From the NCBI GenBank assembly GCA_964244495.1, contig CAXTIU010000001.1, positions 424,522 through 488,521 of the forward strand: a stretch of DNA of 64,000 nucleotides. Direction: 5' to 3'. The notes under the pieces are model-generated. The model did no database searches. It was not told the origin of the DNA and saw nothing but the letters and a program-made list of their open reading frames with translations. Both the position numbers and the translations under genes were made by a program. Source of the DNA: RH-AL1 sp964244495 (lineage in GTDB: Bacteria; Pseudomonadota; Alphaproteobacteria; Rhizobiales; Beijerinckiaceae). Positions within the stretch are counted from its first letter, which is position 1, and each line of letters starts with the position of its first letter. Below are positions 16,435 to 24,785 of this stretch, one piece after another.

Positions 16435-17103
16435 TCAGTAAGCGAAGAAGAAGTCGAACGTCGCGCCATAGATCTCGTACTCGAAGAGCACGGTCGTATG
16501 TGCCGGCTTCCAGCGCTGGAACACGCATTCGAGGTCGTCGGCGTGGACGATCTCGAGCAGCGAGTCCTTGCCGGCCGACGATCGCCCGATTTGAAACCGC
16601 GTGATGCGAGGTGTGGCGACCTTGACGGTCCAGCAGTACCGTGAGGATGGCGCCATGATCCTGCCGCGCGAGCCGCCGATGGACGACAGCCCGATCTGGA
16701 AGGTGCTGTATTCCTTGATCGTGACCGTGTATCCGAGCGCCGCCGCCGCGCCGATGAAGTATTCGCGGCTCTGACCGCCCTGCGTCGTCAGTTTGGTGAC
16801 CAGCGCCGTCTGGCGCTCCGGCAGCGTCAGGATGCGCGGGACGCACGGGTCCGGCAGGCCGAGCGCGGCCTCCCAATCCGGAAGCAGCCCGACCGTCTTG
16901 CTCGGGTCGCTCTCCACGAGCAGGAGCAGCGCCGCGGCGGCCGACACGTCGCCCCAGATCTGCGCGCAGCCCTCGACCCAGCGCATCAGGTCGCCATCGG
17001 GATCGCGCGACCAGACCGCACCGGTGGGCAGCTCGCCGGCGAGCGCCTGCGCGTATTCCGTGGCGGTGCGCTCGACCCAGGTGTCGGGTGTGAACTCGGC
17101 CAC
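16435..17103 (-). CDS. Mu gp48-like baseplate protein (DUF2313)
   Basis: A 222-residue protein with the DUF2313/YmfQ pattern: ALAGELPTGAVWSR, RWVEGCAQIW, GLLPDWEAALGLPDPC, then RQTALVTKLTTQGGQSREYF and a C-terminal part with CVFQRWKPAHTTVLFEYE. These proteins sit at the end of the baseplate gene block in Mu. The gene order gp45-gp46-gp47-gp48-fibre is conserved here. Confidence 0.85.
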   Translation of the reverse strand: MAEFTPDTWVERTATEYAQALAGELPTGAVWSRDPDGDLMRWVEGCAQIWGDVSAAAALLLLVESDPSKTVGLLPDWEAALGLPDPCVPRILTLPERQTALVTKLTTQGGQSREYFIGAAAALGYTVTIKEYSTFQIGLSSIGGSRGRIMAPSSRYCWTVKVATPRITRFQIGRSSAGKDSLLEIVHADDLECVFQRWKPAHTTVLFEYEIYGATFDFFFAY

Positions 17104-17109
17104 CGCGCG

Positions 17110-18237
17110 TCAGCCGTAGAAGATCGAGCCGATGACGGCCATGCTGCCCTTGTTGGGCATCACCGCGTCCGCCATCGCGAGGTCGAAGCGCTTCACGCCG
17201 GGGGCGGACAGGATCGCGTCGTTGACCCAGGCGGAGTAGATCGTCTGCGCCGGCTGCGATTGCCCGTTGACGGCCCGCGCCGGCCGGGCGCGCTGCGCGA
17301 TGACGGCGGCGACGCTGGTGCCGATCGCCGCCTTGGCTGCGGCGGTGTTGCCGTAAAGGTTGGTGATGGTGAGGCTCACCGGCTGGGGGATCGGCGCGCA
17401 GACGAAGAAGTCGAGCACGGTCACCGGGCGCTTGGTGTCGACGTAGGCCTTCACCGTTGCGAGGTCGGCGGCGAGCGGGAAACCATCGGTCATCGGGTTG
17501 GCCGTGCCGCGCAGCTTGTCCATCATGATGCGCAGCGTCGCGGTGCCCGGCCCCATCTCCTGCGGCGACAGCCAGGCGCGGGTGACGCCCGGGCAGGCCA
17601 GCGCCCAGCCCACGTAGTCGTCGGCGGCGCCACCCATCGGTGGGTTCTGGATGCGGAACAGCACGCGGACGCGCAGCTCGGCATCGGTCTCGGCGTCCGC
17701 GCCGCCGGCGAGCGCCACCACGGTCGCGCTCGACACGTTGATGCCGGGGACCGACAGGGCCAGCGACAGGACCGTGCCGGCGGCGAGGTTGGCGGCGGCG
17801 CCGGCGTTGAGCGCGCGGACCGGCACCGCCGTCGGCGTGAGATTGATCGCGGTGGCGCCCGTCGTCTGGAACGTCAGCGTCTGGCTGCCGGAGAGCGCGG
17901 TCAGGAACGACCCGGCCGGCAGCACCGAGCCGGCGACGGTCGCCACCAGCGTGACGGTGCCGCTGGCGTAGGTCGCGACCTTGCGGCCTTTGCTGCCATC
18001 GGCGTTGACCAGGTAGAGGTTGGCCCACTTCTCCAGGAACTGCTGCTCGGCCGTGTCGGGCAGCAACTGGAGGGCGAGCCAGTCGAGGTACTGGAGGTTC
18101 AGGTGCGCGTTGCCGGCGTTCGCGTCGGCCAGCACGCGCGGCACGTCGTTGGGGATCAGCGGGACGCCGAGGCGGCCGGTGATGTAGTCGCGGTTGGTGG
18201 CGCGGACCGCGGCGAGCGTCGGAGTCGACCAGGGCAT
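17110..18237 (-). CDS. Baseplate J-like protein (Mu gp47)
   Basis: A 375-residue protein with the baseplate J pattern: NLQYLDWLALQLLPDTAEQQFLEKWA near the N-terminus, GTVTLVATVAGSVLPAGSF, then GGADAETDAELRVRVL and VTRAWLSPQEMGPGTATLRI. It forms the wedge of contractile baseplates. It starts 4 bases after the gp46-like stop. Confidence 0.9.
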   Translation of the reverse strand: MPWSTPTLAAVRATNRDYITGRLGVPLIPNDVPRVLADANAGNAHLNLQYLDWLALQLLPDTAEQQFLEKWANLYLVNADGSKGRKVATYASGTVTLVATVAGSVLPAGSFLTALSGSQTLTFQTTGATAINLTPTAVPVRALNAGAAANLAAGTVLSLALSVPGINVSSATVVALAGGADAETDAELRVRVLFRIQNPPMGGAADDYVGWALACPGVTRAWLSPQEMGPGTATLRIMMDKLRGTANPMTDGFPLAADLATVKAYVDTKRPVTVLDFFVCAPIPQPVSLTITNLYGNTAAAKAAIGTSVAAVIAQRARPARAVNGQSQPAQTIYSAWVNDAILSAPGVKRFDLAMADAVMPNKGSMAVIGSIFYG

Positions 18238-18241
18238 CGCG

Positions 18242-18748
18242 TCAGCCTCCGTAGGTCGACCAGAGATCCTGGTAGGCGAGCGCGATCGCCGACTTGGGGC
18301 CGCGAACGAGCGTGATCGTGCCGCCGATCCCGTAGGGACCGGCCGGCCCGATCAGCGTGGTCAAGACGACGTCGAAGCTCGTGCAGAACTTCGCGTCGAC
18401 GAACGGCTGCAGGCACTCGGTGATGAAAGCCTGCGCCTGCGCGACCGTGGAGCCCAGCCGGGCGTTTTGGTCGGTGAGCTTCGCCCGGGTGAGCAGCCAG
18501 AGCCGGTTGCCGATCGGCCAGCCGCCCCAGATCGCCTGCGCGTCGAGGTCGGCCCACCAGCCTCGCCGGTCGTCGTCGTTCGGGTTCGGCAGCGTGTCGT
18601 CGTCGTGCGCGCGCCGGTCGGTGTTGAGCGCCACCAGCACAGCGCGGGCGAGTGCTACGTCCTCGTCCGAGCCGGCGACCGGCGTGAACACGCACCGGAT
18701 CGTGACGTCGACCAGGCCGGCCTGCGTGATGAGGCGGATGGAGGCCAT
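18242..18748 (-). CDS. Mu gp46-like baseplate protein
   Basis: A 168-residue protein starting at ATG 18748. It has the GP46 family features: NDDDRRGWWADL, GSRLWLL-like (GNRLWLLTRAKLT), then AQAFITECLQPFVDAKF and a beta-rich C-terminus. In contractile tails this corresponds to the gpW/gp25-type wedge component. Located between gp45- and gp47-like genes, as in Mu. Confidence 0.85.
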   Translation of the reverse strand: MASIRLITQAGLVDVTIRCVFTPVAGSDEDVALARAVLVALNTDRRAHDDDTLPNPNDDDRRGWWADLDAQAIWGGWPIGNRLWLLTRAKLTDQNARLGSTVAQAQAFITECLQPFVDAKFCTSFDVVLTTLIGPAGPYGIGGTITLVRGPKSAIALAYQDLWSTYGG

Positions 18749-18765
18749 GCTACTTCGACGCCCGG

Positions 18766-19326
18766 CTACTTGGACGCGAAGACGAGGGTGGACGGTCCGC
18801 TCTTCAGCATCACGGGAATGGAGGCGTTCGCGTCGCCGAGGCAGATCTTGCCGTCGGTGACGACGACGGTGGTGCCGCCGACCGTGGCGGTGATCTTGCC
18901 GTCGGCGACCGTGAGGGTGGCGGTGCCGACCGGAACGGTGAACGGCAGCTTCTTCGAGCCGGCGACGTAACCGAGGCCGGCCGCCGTCAGCTTCAGCATG
19001 TGGCCGATGCTGTTCCAGATCCCGGTGTCGCCCGGGTTCCACCCCGTCGGTGTCGAGCGCCGGTCGATGTGGCCGAGGATGACCGGGTGCGAACGGTTGC
19101 CGTTGATGAAGCCGACGACGACCTCGGCGGCCTTGTCGCCGGGCGGCAGCGGCACCGACTTGAAGCCGTAGGGCTGGGCGAAGTTCTCGACGCCGGGGAT
19201 GAGCTCGTTGTCGTAGCCGCGGACGTCGATCGTCTGCAGCTTCGGCGTGTCGCTGACCATGTGGATGGTGCCGCGCGCCAGTCCGAGACCGGCGCGGCGA
19301 AGCGCGTCCCCTGCACTACCCCGCAT
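18766..19326 (-). CDS. Baseplate assembly protein V / spike (Mu gp45)
   Basis: A 186-residue protein with the OB-fold-like start (ARGTIHMVSDTPKLQTIDVRG), a phage_GPV segment (PGDKAAEVVVGFINGNRSHPV) and a repetitive beta C-terminus (TLTVADGKITATVGGTTVVV) expected for the spike beta-helix. It would form the membrane-piercing tip. It follows the gp44-like hub gene by 10 bases. Confidence 0.85.
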   Translation of the reverse strand: MRGSAGDALRRAGLGLARGTIHMVSDTPKLQTIDVRGYDNELIPGVENFAQPYGFKSVPLPPGDKAAEVVVGFINGNRSHPVILGHIDRRSTPTGWNPGDTGIWNSIGHMLKLTAAGLGYVAGSKKLPFTVPVGTATLTVADGKITATVGGTTVVVTDGKICLGDANASIPVMLKSGPSTLVFASK

Positions 19327-19336
19327 ATGCGACCCC

Positions 19337-20503
19337 TTACGTGCTGAGCTTGTAGTCCGGCTGGTCCGGCGTGGCGGTCGTCGAGATCGACGACCCGGCG
19401 CTGCCGGCGCCGCTCGTGTCCGAGAGCCCCGACGTGAGCCCCTGCGTCAGCCCATCGGGGCGCTTGAGGTCCAGCGTCGTCGTCGTGCCGTTGCGGCTGT
19501 CCTGCCCAAAGGTGACGGCCTGGATGCTCATGGGGATCGACGCGGTCTGGTTCGGGAAGATCATGGGACTGAACACGCTCACCATGCCGCTGCCGTCCGG
19601 CGCCGGCGCCCAGAGCTGGCCGTCGGGCCGGTACCAGCCGACGACGGTGACCGACACCTGCATGATCGGCCACAGCGAGCGCATCGCCTCGTGGGCGACG
19701 CGCGTCGCCAAACCCTGGGAATCCTCCGGGTGTTCGGCGATGAACAGCTTGGTGATGTTCGATCGGACGTCCGCGTTGGTCGACGTCGCCGAGAAGGCGC
19801 GCGGCGGCCAGTTGTTGTCGTCGCCGGTCGTCGACGACACGCCGCTCAGCTTGTTCCAGGAACAGGCCGCCGGGTCCTCCAGCTTGAAGGTAGTGCGCAG
19901 GATGTTCTGACCCTCGACGAGGTCCTCCGCAACCGCCGCCGCCGGGCTGCCCAGGCCGGCGACCAAGTTCCCGTCGACGTCGTCAGTGAGGAACAGGCCC
20001 CGGCTCATCGCGATGCGCGACACGAACTCGGCGACGGTCTCGCCGTACTGGACGGACAGCGTTTTGAAGGGCTGGGAGGCGCCCTGCGGCGCGTTCATCA
20101 TCGACAGGCTGATGCCGTGCGGCTGCAGCACCGCCTGCGCCGCCTGCTGGAACGTGCTGCCGTTGTAGTTGCCCGGCTTGACGACCACGCTTGAGCGGAC
20201 GAGGTCGATCGTCCTCGACTGCCCGGCGATGACGAGCTGATGGCTGCTGGCGTCGTAGCCGCCGGTGCGCGTCGTGCACCAGCCGGTGAAGGCCTTCTGC
20301 TTGCCCAGCGCGATGGTGACGGGGTCGCCCGGCTGCAGCTGCAAGCCGCTATAGCGCTGACCGTAGTAGCCCTCGGCCGGCGTGAACTGGAAGGTGGAGG
20401 TGCCGTTGCCGAACTCGCGCCGCACCATCACGCTTTCCCAGGCGGTGATGCGCTGGTTGTTGGCGTAGATCGTCGCGACGAAGTTCGGGTCCGGGCTGGA
20501 CAT
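19337..20503 (-). CDS. Tail hub protein (Mu gp44 / gpD-like)
   Basis: A 388-residue protein. ATG at 20503 was chosen because translation from further upstream would cross a terminator-like hairpin. It has the late-control/hub pattern: REFGNGTSTFQFTPAEG, LQPGDPVTIALGKQKAFTGWC, QSRTIDLVRSSV, VSRIAMSRGLFLTDDVDGN. It forms the central hub to which spike and tube attach. The gene is separated from the tape measure gene by the inserted plus-strand higBA module, whereas in Mu-like phages the tail genes are contiguous. Confidence 0.8.
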   Translation of the reverse strand: MSSPDPNFVATIYANNQRITAWESVMVRREFGNGTSTFQFTPAEGYYGQRYSGLQLQPGDPVTIALGKQKAFTGWCTTRTGGYDASSHQLVIAGQSRTIDLVRSSVVVKPGNYNGSTFQQAAQAVLQPHGISLSMMNAPQGASQPFKTLSVQYGETVAEFVSRIAMSRGLFLTDDVDGNLVAGLGSPAAAVAEDLVEGQNILRTTFKLEDPAACSWNKLSGVSSTTGDDNNWPPRAFSATSTNADVRSNITKLFIAEHPEDSQGLATRVAHEAMRSLWPIMQVSVTVVGWYRPDGQLWAPAPDGSGMVSVFSPMIFPNQTASIPMSIQAVTFGQDSRNGTTTTLDLKRPDGLTQGLTSGLSDTSGAGSAGSSISTTATPDQPDYKLST

Positions 20504-20527
20504 GAAGCCGACCCCCGGACACGAAAA

Positions 20528-20596
20528 AGCCCGGCCACCTTTCGGCCCCGGGCTGAGAAGCAAAAAGACCAGCCGCACGCTCGCGCACGACTGGTC
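20528..20596 (-). terminator. Two tandem hairpins with T tracts upstream of the hub gene
   Basis: On the minus strand, stem GACCAG...CTGGTC (20567-20596) is followed by TTTTT, and 13 bases later stem AGCCCGG...CCGGGCT (20528-20554) is followed by TTTTT. Both face the direction of the late operon and lie between higBA and the hub gene. They could end antisense transcription across higBA or act as leader hairpins. Confidence 0.6.
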
Positions 20597-20628
20597 AATG
20601 CAGGTTTGTTAGGCGATCCCGGCTCCCG
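20594..20628. repeat. Copy 1 of a 35-bp dispersed element
   Basis: GTCAATGC plus 11 variable bases plus GCGATCCCGGCTCCCG. The same element, 29 of 35 bases identical with equal spacing, occurs at 41092-41126. In both places it lies just upstream (minus strand) of a CCCGG...CCGGG hairpin and then a gene start. Function unknown; see findings. Confidence 0.6.
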
Positions 20629-20706
20629 GCGCAAGTCGCTTGTGGCCTATCCATAGCGAACGCCCGCACTCTCCGCACGAGCAGGCTTCGGTTCAGCGCA
20701 CACGAT

Positions 20707-20759
20707 TGTATCGCCATCTGATACAAACCGCTTGCTGCATGTATCATTTAGTGATACAT
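20707..20759. promoter_or_regulatory. higBA operator palindromes
   Basis: Two inverted repeats precede the toxin gene: TGTATC-N7-GATACA (20707-20725) and ATGTATCA-N5-TGATACAT (20739-20759 region). The shared core TGTATC/GATACA suggests binding sites for the HigA HTH, giving autorepression of the module. The second lies about 22 bases before the toxin start. Confidence 0.65.
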
Positions 20760-20781
20760 AATGGGCAGCGGCGGGGCGGTC

Positions 20782-21066
20782 ATGATCGAGAGCTTCAAGG
20801 ATCGAAAAACGGAACAGGCCTTCGACGGCGTCGCCGGCAAAGGCTTCCCCGCCGACCTGCTCCAGGTCGCTCGCCGCAAGCTCCGCATGATCCATCGCGC
20901 GGTGGTCATCGACGACCTTCGCGCGCCCCCGGCCAACCGCCTCGAAGCGCTGAAAGGCGACCGCGTCGGCCAGCATTCCATCCGCGTGAACGACCAGTTC
21001 CGCATCTGCTTCGTGTGGCGCGACGGGAGCGCCCACGAGGTCGAGTTCGTGGACTACCACCGCTGA
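20782..21066 (+). CDS. higB: HigB-type (RelE/ParE superfamily) toxin
   Basis: A 94-residue protein. ATG at 20782 gives the typical HigB start MIESFKDRKTEQAF; an ATG at 20761 would add seven atypical residues. Family features follow: ARRKLRMIHRAV, PPANRLEALKGDR and a C-terminal SIRVNDQFRICFVW, in which arginines contribute to ribosome-dependent mRNA cleavage. It is on the plus strand, opposite to the surrounding tail operon, and is followed after 11 bases by the antitoxin. Confidence 0.85.
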   Translation: MIESFKDRKTEQAFDGVAGKGFPADLLQVARRKLRMIHRAVVIDDLRAPPANRLEALKGDRVGQHSIRVNDQFRICFVWRDGSAHEVEFVDYHR

Positions 21067-21077
21067 GAGGACACCAG

Positions 21078-21371
21078 ATGACCAAGCGCCTTCCCCCGCT
21101 CCACCCCGGCGAAGTGCTCCGCGAGGAGTTCATGGTGCCGCACGACTTGAGCGCCGGCGCGGTGGCGAAAGCCTGCCGCGTGCCCCGGACCCGGATCGAG
21201 CGCATCGCCCGCGAGGAGATCGGCATCACGGCCGACACGGCGCTCCGGCTGGAGAAGCTCTTCGGCTCCTCCGCCGCGTTCTGGCTCGGGCTCCAGGCCG
21301 ACTTCGACATGGAGACCACGCGCGCCGCGATCGGGGCGGAGATCGCCGGCATAGCACCTATCCCGGCGTGA
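21078..21371 (+). CDS. higA: HigA-type antitoxin
   Basis: A 97-residue HTH protein starting at ATG 21078 after an AGAGGA ribosome binding site. It shows the HigA/VapI pattern: LHPGEVLREEFM, an XRE helix-turn-helix (SAGAVAKACRVPRTRIERI) and TADTALRLEKLFGSSAAFWLGLQ. It binds HigB and its own operator. The gene ends 14 bases before the end of the convergent tape measure gene. As an independent unit in a phage tail operon it is a moron. Confidence 0.88.
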   Translation: MTKRLPPLHPGEVLREEFMVPHDLSAGAVAKACRVPRTRIERIAREEIGITADTALRLEKLFGSSAAFWLGLQADFDMETTRAAIGAEIAGIAPIPA

Positions 21372-21384
21372 GCGCCGCGTGACG

Positions 21385-23712
21385 CTAGGTCTCCCAGCTC
21401 GGCTCGGTCATGGTCGGCCAGGTGCGGAGCTTCACCTCCATCGGTCCCTCGCCGCGATGGGACGTGCTCCGGACGTTGCCGCCACGATCATGGAGGTGGA
21501 TATCGACCTGATGCCTGCTGTCGCGACCGCCCGCCCCACCGTGCCCTCCCTCCGCCAAGCCTGTCGCGCGACGGTTCATCGGGTTGTTGGCGCCGCCGAG
21601 GAAGCTGCCGTTCGCACCAAGGACGGCATGGTAGTTCGAGGCGTTGCGCTCGCCCCAGCCCTGCCCGAACATGTAGGCGCGCGAGTGGACACCGTGCGAG
21701 CCCTTGTACTGCTCGGCCATGTTCATACCGACGATCTTGCCGGCGGCATCCTTGATGTAGCTCTGGAACACGCCGGCATGGTCGAGGTGGGCGCCCATCG
21801 TCCCGAGACCGCCGCCCGCGTAGCGTCTGGACTGCCGTCCGAAGCTGTCGAGGAACGTCGCGACGGGGGTGCCGGGCTTCAGCGTGCCTTCGAGCGCGCC
21901 GACGCCACGGCGCCATTCCCGCACCGATCCTGACGCGCCCACGGCGGCCTTCGCGAGCGAGACGCACTGCTCGTTGAGCACGTGAAGGCTGCGGAGCTGA
22001 CCGAGGGCGAAGCCGCTGCCGGCCGGGCCGGACCCCTCGCCGGCCTGCGGGTTCGGCACGTAGCCGGACTCGCCCCAGCGCGGGTTCGCGTCACGCGGAC
22101 CGTGGAAGCCGGCCCAGGCGCCCAGGCTGCCGCCGCGCGCGAGGTACTGCGCCACCCAGCGAGCCTGCGCGGCGATGGTCGAGGGGTTCCTGAGATCGAG
22201 ACCCGTGTCGTGCTCGAAGTTCACGCCGAGCCCGCGCCGACGGTTGAGCTGGAACGGACCCCAGGACGACTCGAGCGCGTCGTCCTTCTTGTCGTATCGA
22301 TTGCCGTGCAGGGACTCGCCGGCGCGGATGCCTTCCATGATGCGGGGATCCACCCCCGCGCGACGGGCTTCCTCGTCAATCAGGCGGGTGAGGCTGCCGG
22401 CCTTGCTCCCGAGCGGCACGGGGCCATCGAAGCCGCCCCCTGCCCCACCACCGCCGCCGCCTCGACCGCCACCGCCGCCGCCGCCGGTCTCATAGCTGGC
22501 GTTCGTGAAGCCGGGAGCGCCGTCGGACATGTCCAGGTCCTTCGTGGCCATCAGCTCGCGCATGGCAGCGAGGAAGCCGATCTTCGTGCCGTCGGCGATC
22601 ATGCCGACTACGACCGAGTCGGGCGCGCTCGCCGGCGCGTCGGCGAGGAAGCTCGCGCGATGGAGCAGGCCGCCGGAGCCGTCGAAGGCGCTCTTGTGGA
22701 GGAGCGGGTTCGGTTTCTTGTCCTTGGTGACCTCGCTGAAATAGTCCCAGGCCTTGCCGAGCGCCTTGCCGGCGTCGTTCGCGGCGTCACCGATCGCCTG
22801 CCCCCAGCTCCGGTGATCCTGGTGGTCCGGCGACTTATCCGCGCCCTTGTCGTTGCCGCCCTTGCCCAGAACGTCGACGAAATCCTTGGCGTCCTTCAGC
22901 AGGGCGGTCATCGTCTCGAGGAACCTGGGGCCGGCCCCCGTCTCGAAGTTCGTCAGCGCTGTGTTGAAGTCGATCGTGGCGTCGCGGTACGCCTGCGCCT
23001 GCTTCAGCAGGTCGTCGGTGATCGGCCCGAGGCTCGCCTGCTGCTTCTTCAACTCGTCGAGGAAGCCGGTGGCGCCCCTCGCGAACAGGGCCTCGAGCTG
23101 GTCGCCGCTGCCGAAGAAGGCGCCGAGGATCTGTTTCTGCAGCTGCGGCTCGTTCTGCAGCTTGCTCTGACCGACGAACTTGAAGATGTCCTCGATCTGC
23201 TTCTCGGGACTATCCTTCTTCAGCTGGTCGATGAGGCCGCCTGCACCCTTGACGCCGGATAGCATCCCGTAGAGCGGGCCCATGTTGCGCCGGAACTCCG
23301 GCATCTGGCTCGCGAGACGGTTCAGCGCGCCTCGCATGACGTCAGCACCGACGCCGAAGCTCTGACCAGCGTGCTCGAAGGCGTTTATTTGATCGACTGT
23401 CAGACCGGTCTGTCGGCCGAGTTCCTTCATCACCAGCGTGCGTTCGCCCAGCTCCTTGAACTGGGTGATCAGCGTGGCAACCGACGCCGCCGCCGACAGA
23501 CCGCCGATGCCCAGTGCGTTGACCACGCCGGCGGCGTCCCCGCCGCTTTTCACGAAGCCCTTCGCGCCCTCCTCGAACTGCCCGAACCACTTGGTGGCCT
23601 CCGCCATGCCCGGCGTCTGGCGGATCGTGTCGAGTTCCTTCTTGAGCTTGCGGACGACCGGCGAGGCGTTGTCCCTCATGTCCGCTTCGAGGCGGAGCTT
23701 CTCCGTGCTCAT
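21385..23712 (-). CDS. Tape measure protein with two peptidoglycan-hydrolase domains
   Basis: A 775-residue protein. Residues 1-430 are a helical tape measure (LRLEADMRDNASPVVRKLKK..., GLSAAASVATLITQFKELGE). A glycine-rich linker leads to a transglycosylase-like domain at about 440-530 (DEEARRAGVDPRIMEGIRAGES, with the probable catalytic glutamate near 466, then SSWGPFQLN). A second domain at about 580-700 resembles amidase/NlpC-like hydrolases (NEQCVSLAKA with Cys583, GTPVATF, DHAGVF with His645). These could open the cell wall during injection. It is modest in length for a Mu-type tape measure and should set tail length. Confidence 0.75.
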   Translation of the reverse strand: MSTEKLRLEADMRDNASPVVRKLKKELDTIRQTPGMAEATKWFGQFEEGAKGFVKSGGDAAGVVNALGIGGLSAAASVATLITQFKELGERTLVMKELGRQTGLTVDQINAFEHAGQSFGVGADVMRGALNRLASQMPEFRRNMGPLYGMLSGVKGAGGLIDQLKKDSPEKQIEDIFKFVGQSKLQNEPQLQKQILGAFFGSGDQLEALFARGATGFLDELKKQQASLGPITDDLLKQAQAYRDATIDFNTALTNFETGAGPRFLETMTALLKDAKDFVDVLGKGGNDKGADKSPDHQDHRSWGQAIGDAANDAGKALGKAWDYFSEVTKDKKPNPLLHKSAFDGSGGLLHRASFLADAPASAPDSVVVGMIADGTKIGFLAAMRELMATKDLDMSDGAPGFTNASYETGGGGGGGRGGGGGGAGGGFDGPVPLGSKAGSLTRLIDEEARRAGVDPRIMEGIRAGESLHGNRYDKKDDALESSWGPFQLNRRRGLGVNFEHDTGLDLRNPSTIAAQARWVAQYLARGGSLGAWAGFHGPRDANPRWGESGYVPNPQAGEGSGPAGSGFALGQLRSLHVLNEQCVSLAKAAVGASGSVREWRRGVGALEGTLKPGTPVATFLDSFGRQSRRYAGGGLGTMGAHLDHAGVFQSYIKDAAGKIVGMNMAEQYKGSHGVHSRAYMFGQGWGERNASNYHAVLGANGSFLGGANNPMNRRATGLAEGGHGGAGGRDSRHQVDIHLHDRGGNVRSTSHRGEGPMEVKLRTWPTMTEPSWET

Positions 23713-23714
23713 GG

Positions 23715-24323
23715 CTACCTCGCCCTACGGGTCTGCATCGCCTCGCGGATCGCGGTCCGGAACTGCCGGCGCACCTCGCCGCGCATGGCGCGCTCGAAGT
23801 CCTCCCGGAACGGCACGTCCGGCTTGATCTGCGCGGTCGGCGTGAAGGCGTAGCGCAGGTGCAGGCGCCCGCCGGCGCCCACGAAGATGCCGCGCTTGGT
23901 GACGCGGAGCGCCCGCTTCGGCGTCGCGTCAATGATGGCGCGCGGACGCTCGCCCCTGGGCACGCCGCGCGCGCCGCGCCGCACGGTGCCGGACAAGGGA
24001 ACCGCGAGGCGCCGCCCGATCGGCTTCTTCACGCCGCCGTCGGCGTGCGCCTTGAGGTTGAGGCGGACGCTGGACGGCCCGGTGTCGGTGATCGCGACGC
24101 GCAGGCTCTTCCGTTTCGCCTTCTCGACCCGCAGCGCCTGCCGCAGCGCGTTGCGGTTGCGGACCTCGACGTGCTCGGGCCAAGTGTCCGAGATCAGCAC
24201 CTCGCGGACCTTGAAGGCGGCTGTCGACATGGCGTTCGCCATGGCGAAGGGCACCTGGTCGGCGAAGGCGTCGAGGCTGCGCGCCACGCGCTCGAAGTCG
24301 CGGAGGTTGAACTTCAGGCTCAC
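23715..24323 (-). CDS. Minor tail / tail completion protein
   Basis: A 202-residue basic protein. The start codon is GTG at 24323, overlapping the stop codon of the -1 frameshift product of the upstream gene (GTGA), which supports both calls. The N-terminus (LKFNLRDFERVARSLDAFADQVPFAMANAMSTAA) fits the phage tail component family found next to tape measure genes. Function in tail assembly inferred. Confidence 0.6.
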   Translation of the reverse strand: MSLKFNLRDFERVARSLDAFADQVPFAMANAMSTAAFKVREVLISDTWPEHVEVRNRNALRQALRVEKAKRKSLRVAITDTGPSSVRLNLKAHADGGVKKPIGRRLAVPLSGTVRRGARGVPRGERPRAIIDATPKRALRVTKRGIFVGAGGRLHLRYAFTPTAQIKPDVPFREDFERAMRGEVRRQFRTAIREAMQTRRAR

Positions 24324-24771
24324 AGCGCGTCCAGCCTATCCTCGGCCTGGTCTCGGAGCGTGTCGTCCCAAAGCCGCCAGATCTGCTCGGTCGGCAGGTC
24401 GAAGAACTCTAGAGGGGAGCGTCCGTAGTATTTGGCGAGCTTGCGGGCTGCTCGCGCGGCTTCATCGACAACCCCGGGATAAAAAAACCGGCGAACCCCC
24501 AGAAGCAGGACACCGCGTCGTTGGTCGTCATGTGCTCGAGCGAGCCATCGACCGGGATGCCGGACAGGCGGCTCAGCATGGTGAAGGCCTTGCCGTCGTC
24601 GAACTCGATCGAGTTGTCGCGCATGTCGTAGCGGACCGGATTACCGACGCGGAAGATGTCGCCGGCGGTCGGCGCGCGGATCGCGACGGTCTTGATCGGC
24701 ACGCCGAGGTACTGGATCGGCCGCTGCAGGTCCAAGGTGAAGACGGGGTTCTCGACGGGCTTGAAGGTCAT
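24320..24771 (-). CDS. Tail assembly chaperone, -1 frameshift product (G-GT type)
   Basis: If ribosomes slip back one base on T-TTT-TTT, translation continues for 53 residues beyond position 97: YPGVVDEAARAARKLAKYYG, then RSPLEFFDLPTEQIWRLWDD and TLRDQAEDRLDAL, ending with TGA at 24320. This gives about 150 residues. The extension has high GC3 and a helical W/F-rich pattern like the T or E' extensions of other phages. Its stop overlaps the GTG start of the next gene by four bases. Such products recruit the tape measure to the growing tube. The extension alone has no start codon. Confidence 0.8.
24409..24771 (-). CDS. Tail assembly chaperone, zero-frame product
   Basis: A 120-residue protein (MTFKPVENPVFTLDLQRPI..., RAPTAGDIFRVGNP) like the Mu gp41-type tail assembly chaperone. 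It lies just upstream of the minor tail and tape measure genes. Its residues FAGFF (around 93-97) are encoded by GCCGGTTTTTTT, a canonical slippery site. Ribosomes staying in frame end at 24409. Confidence 0.75.
   Translation of the reverse strand: MTFKPVENPVFTLDLQRPIQYLGVPIKTVAIRAPTAGDIFRVGNPVRYDMRDNSIEFDDGKAFTMLSRLSGIPVDGSLEHMTTNDAVSCFWGFAGFFIPGLSMKPREQPASSPNTTDAPL
24481..24487 (-). promoter_or_regulatory. Slippery heptamer for -1 ribosomal frameshifting
   Basis: Seven A bases on the plus strand read as T-TTT-TTT in the chaperone frame (codons GGT TTT TTT ATC). This fits the X-XXY-YYZ rule for -1 slippage and lies directly before a 53-codon extension. Confidence 0.8.
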
Positions 24772-24785
24772 GGTGCGACTCGGGA

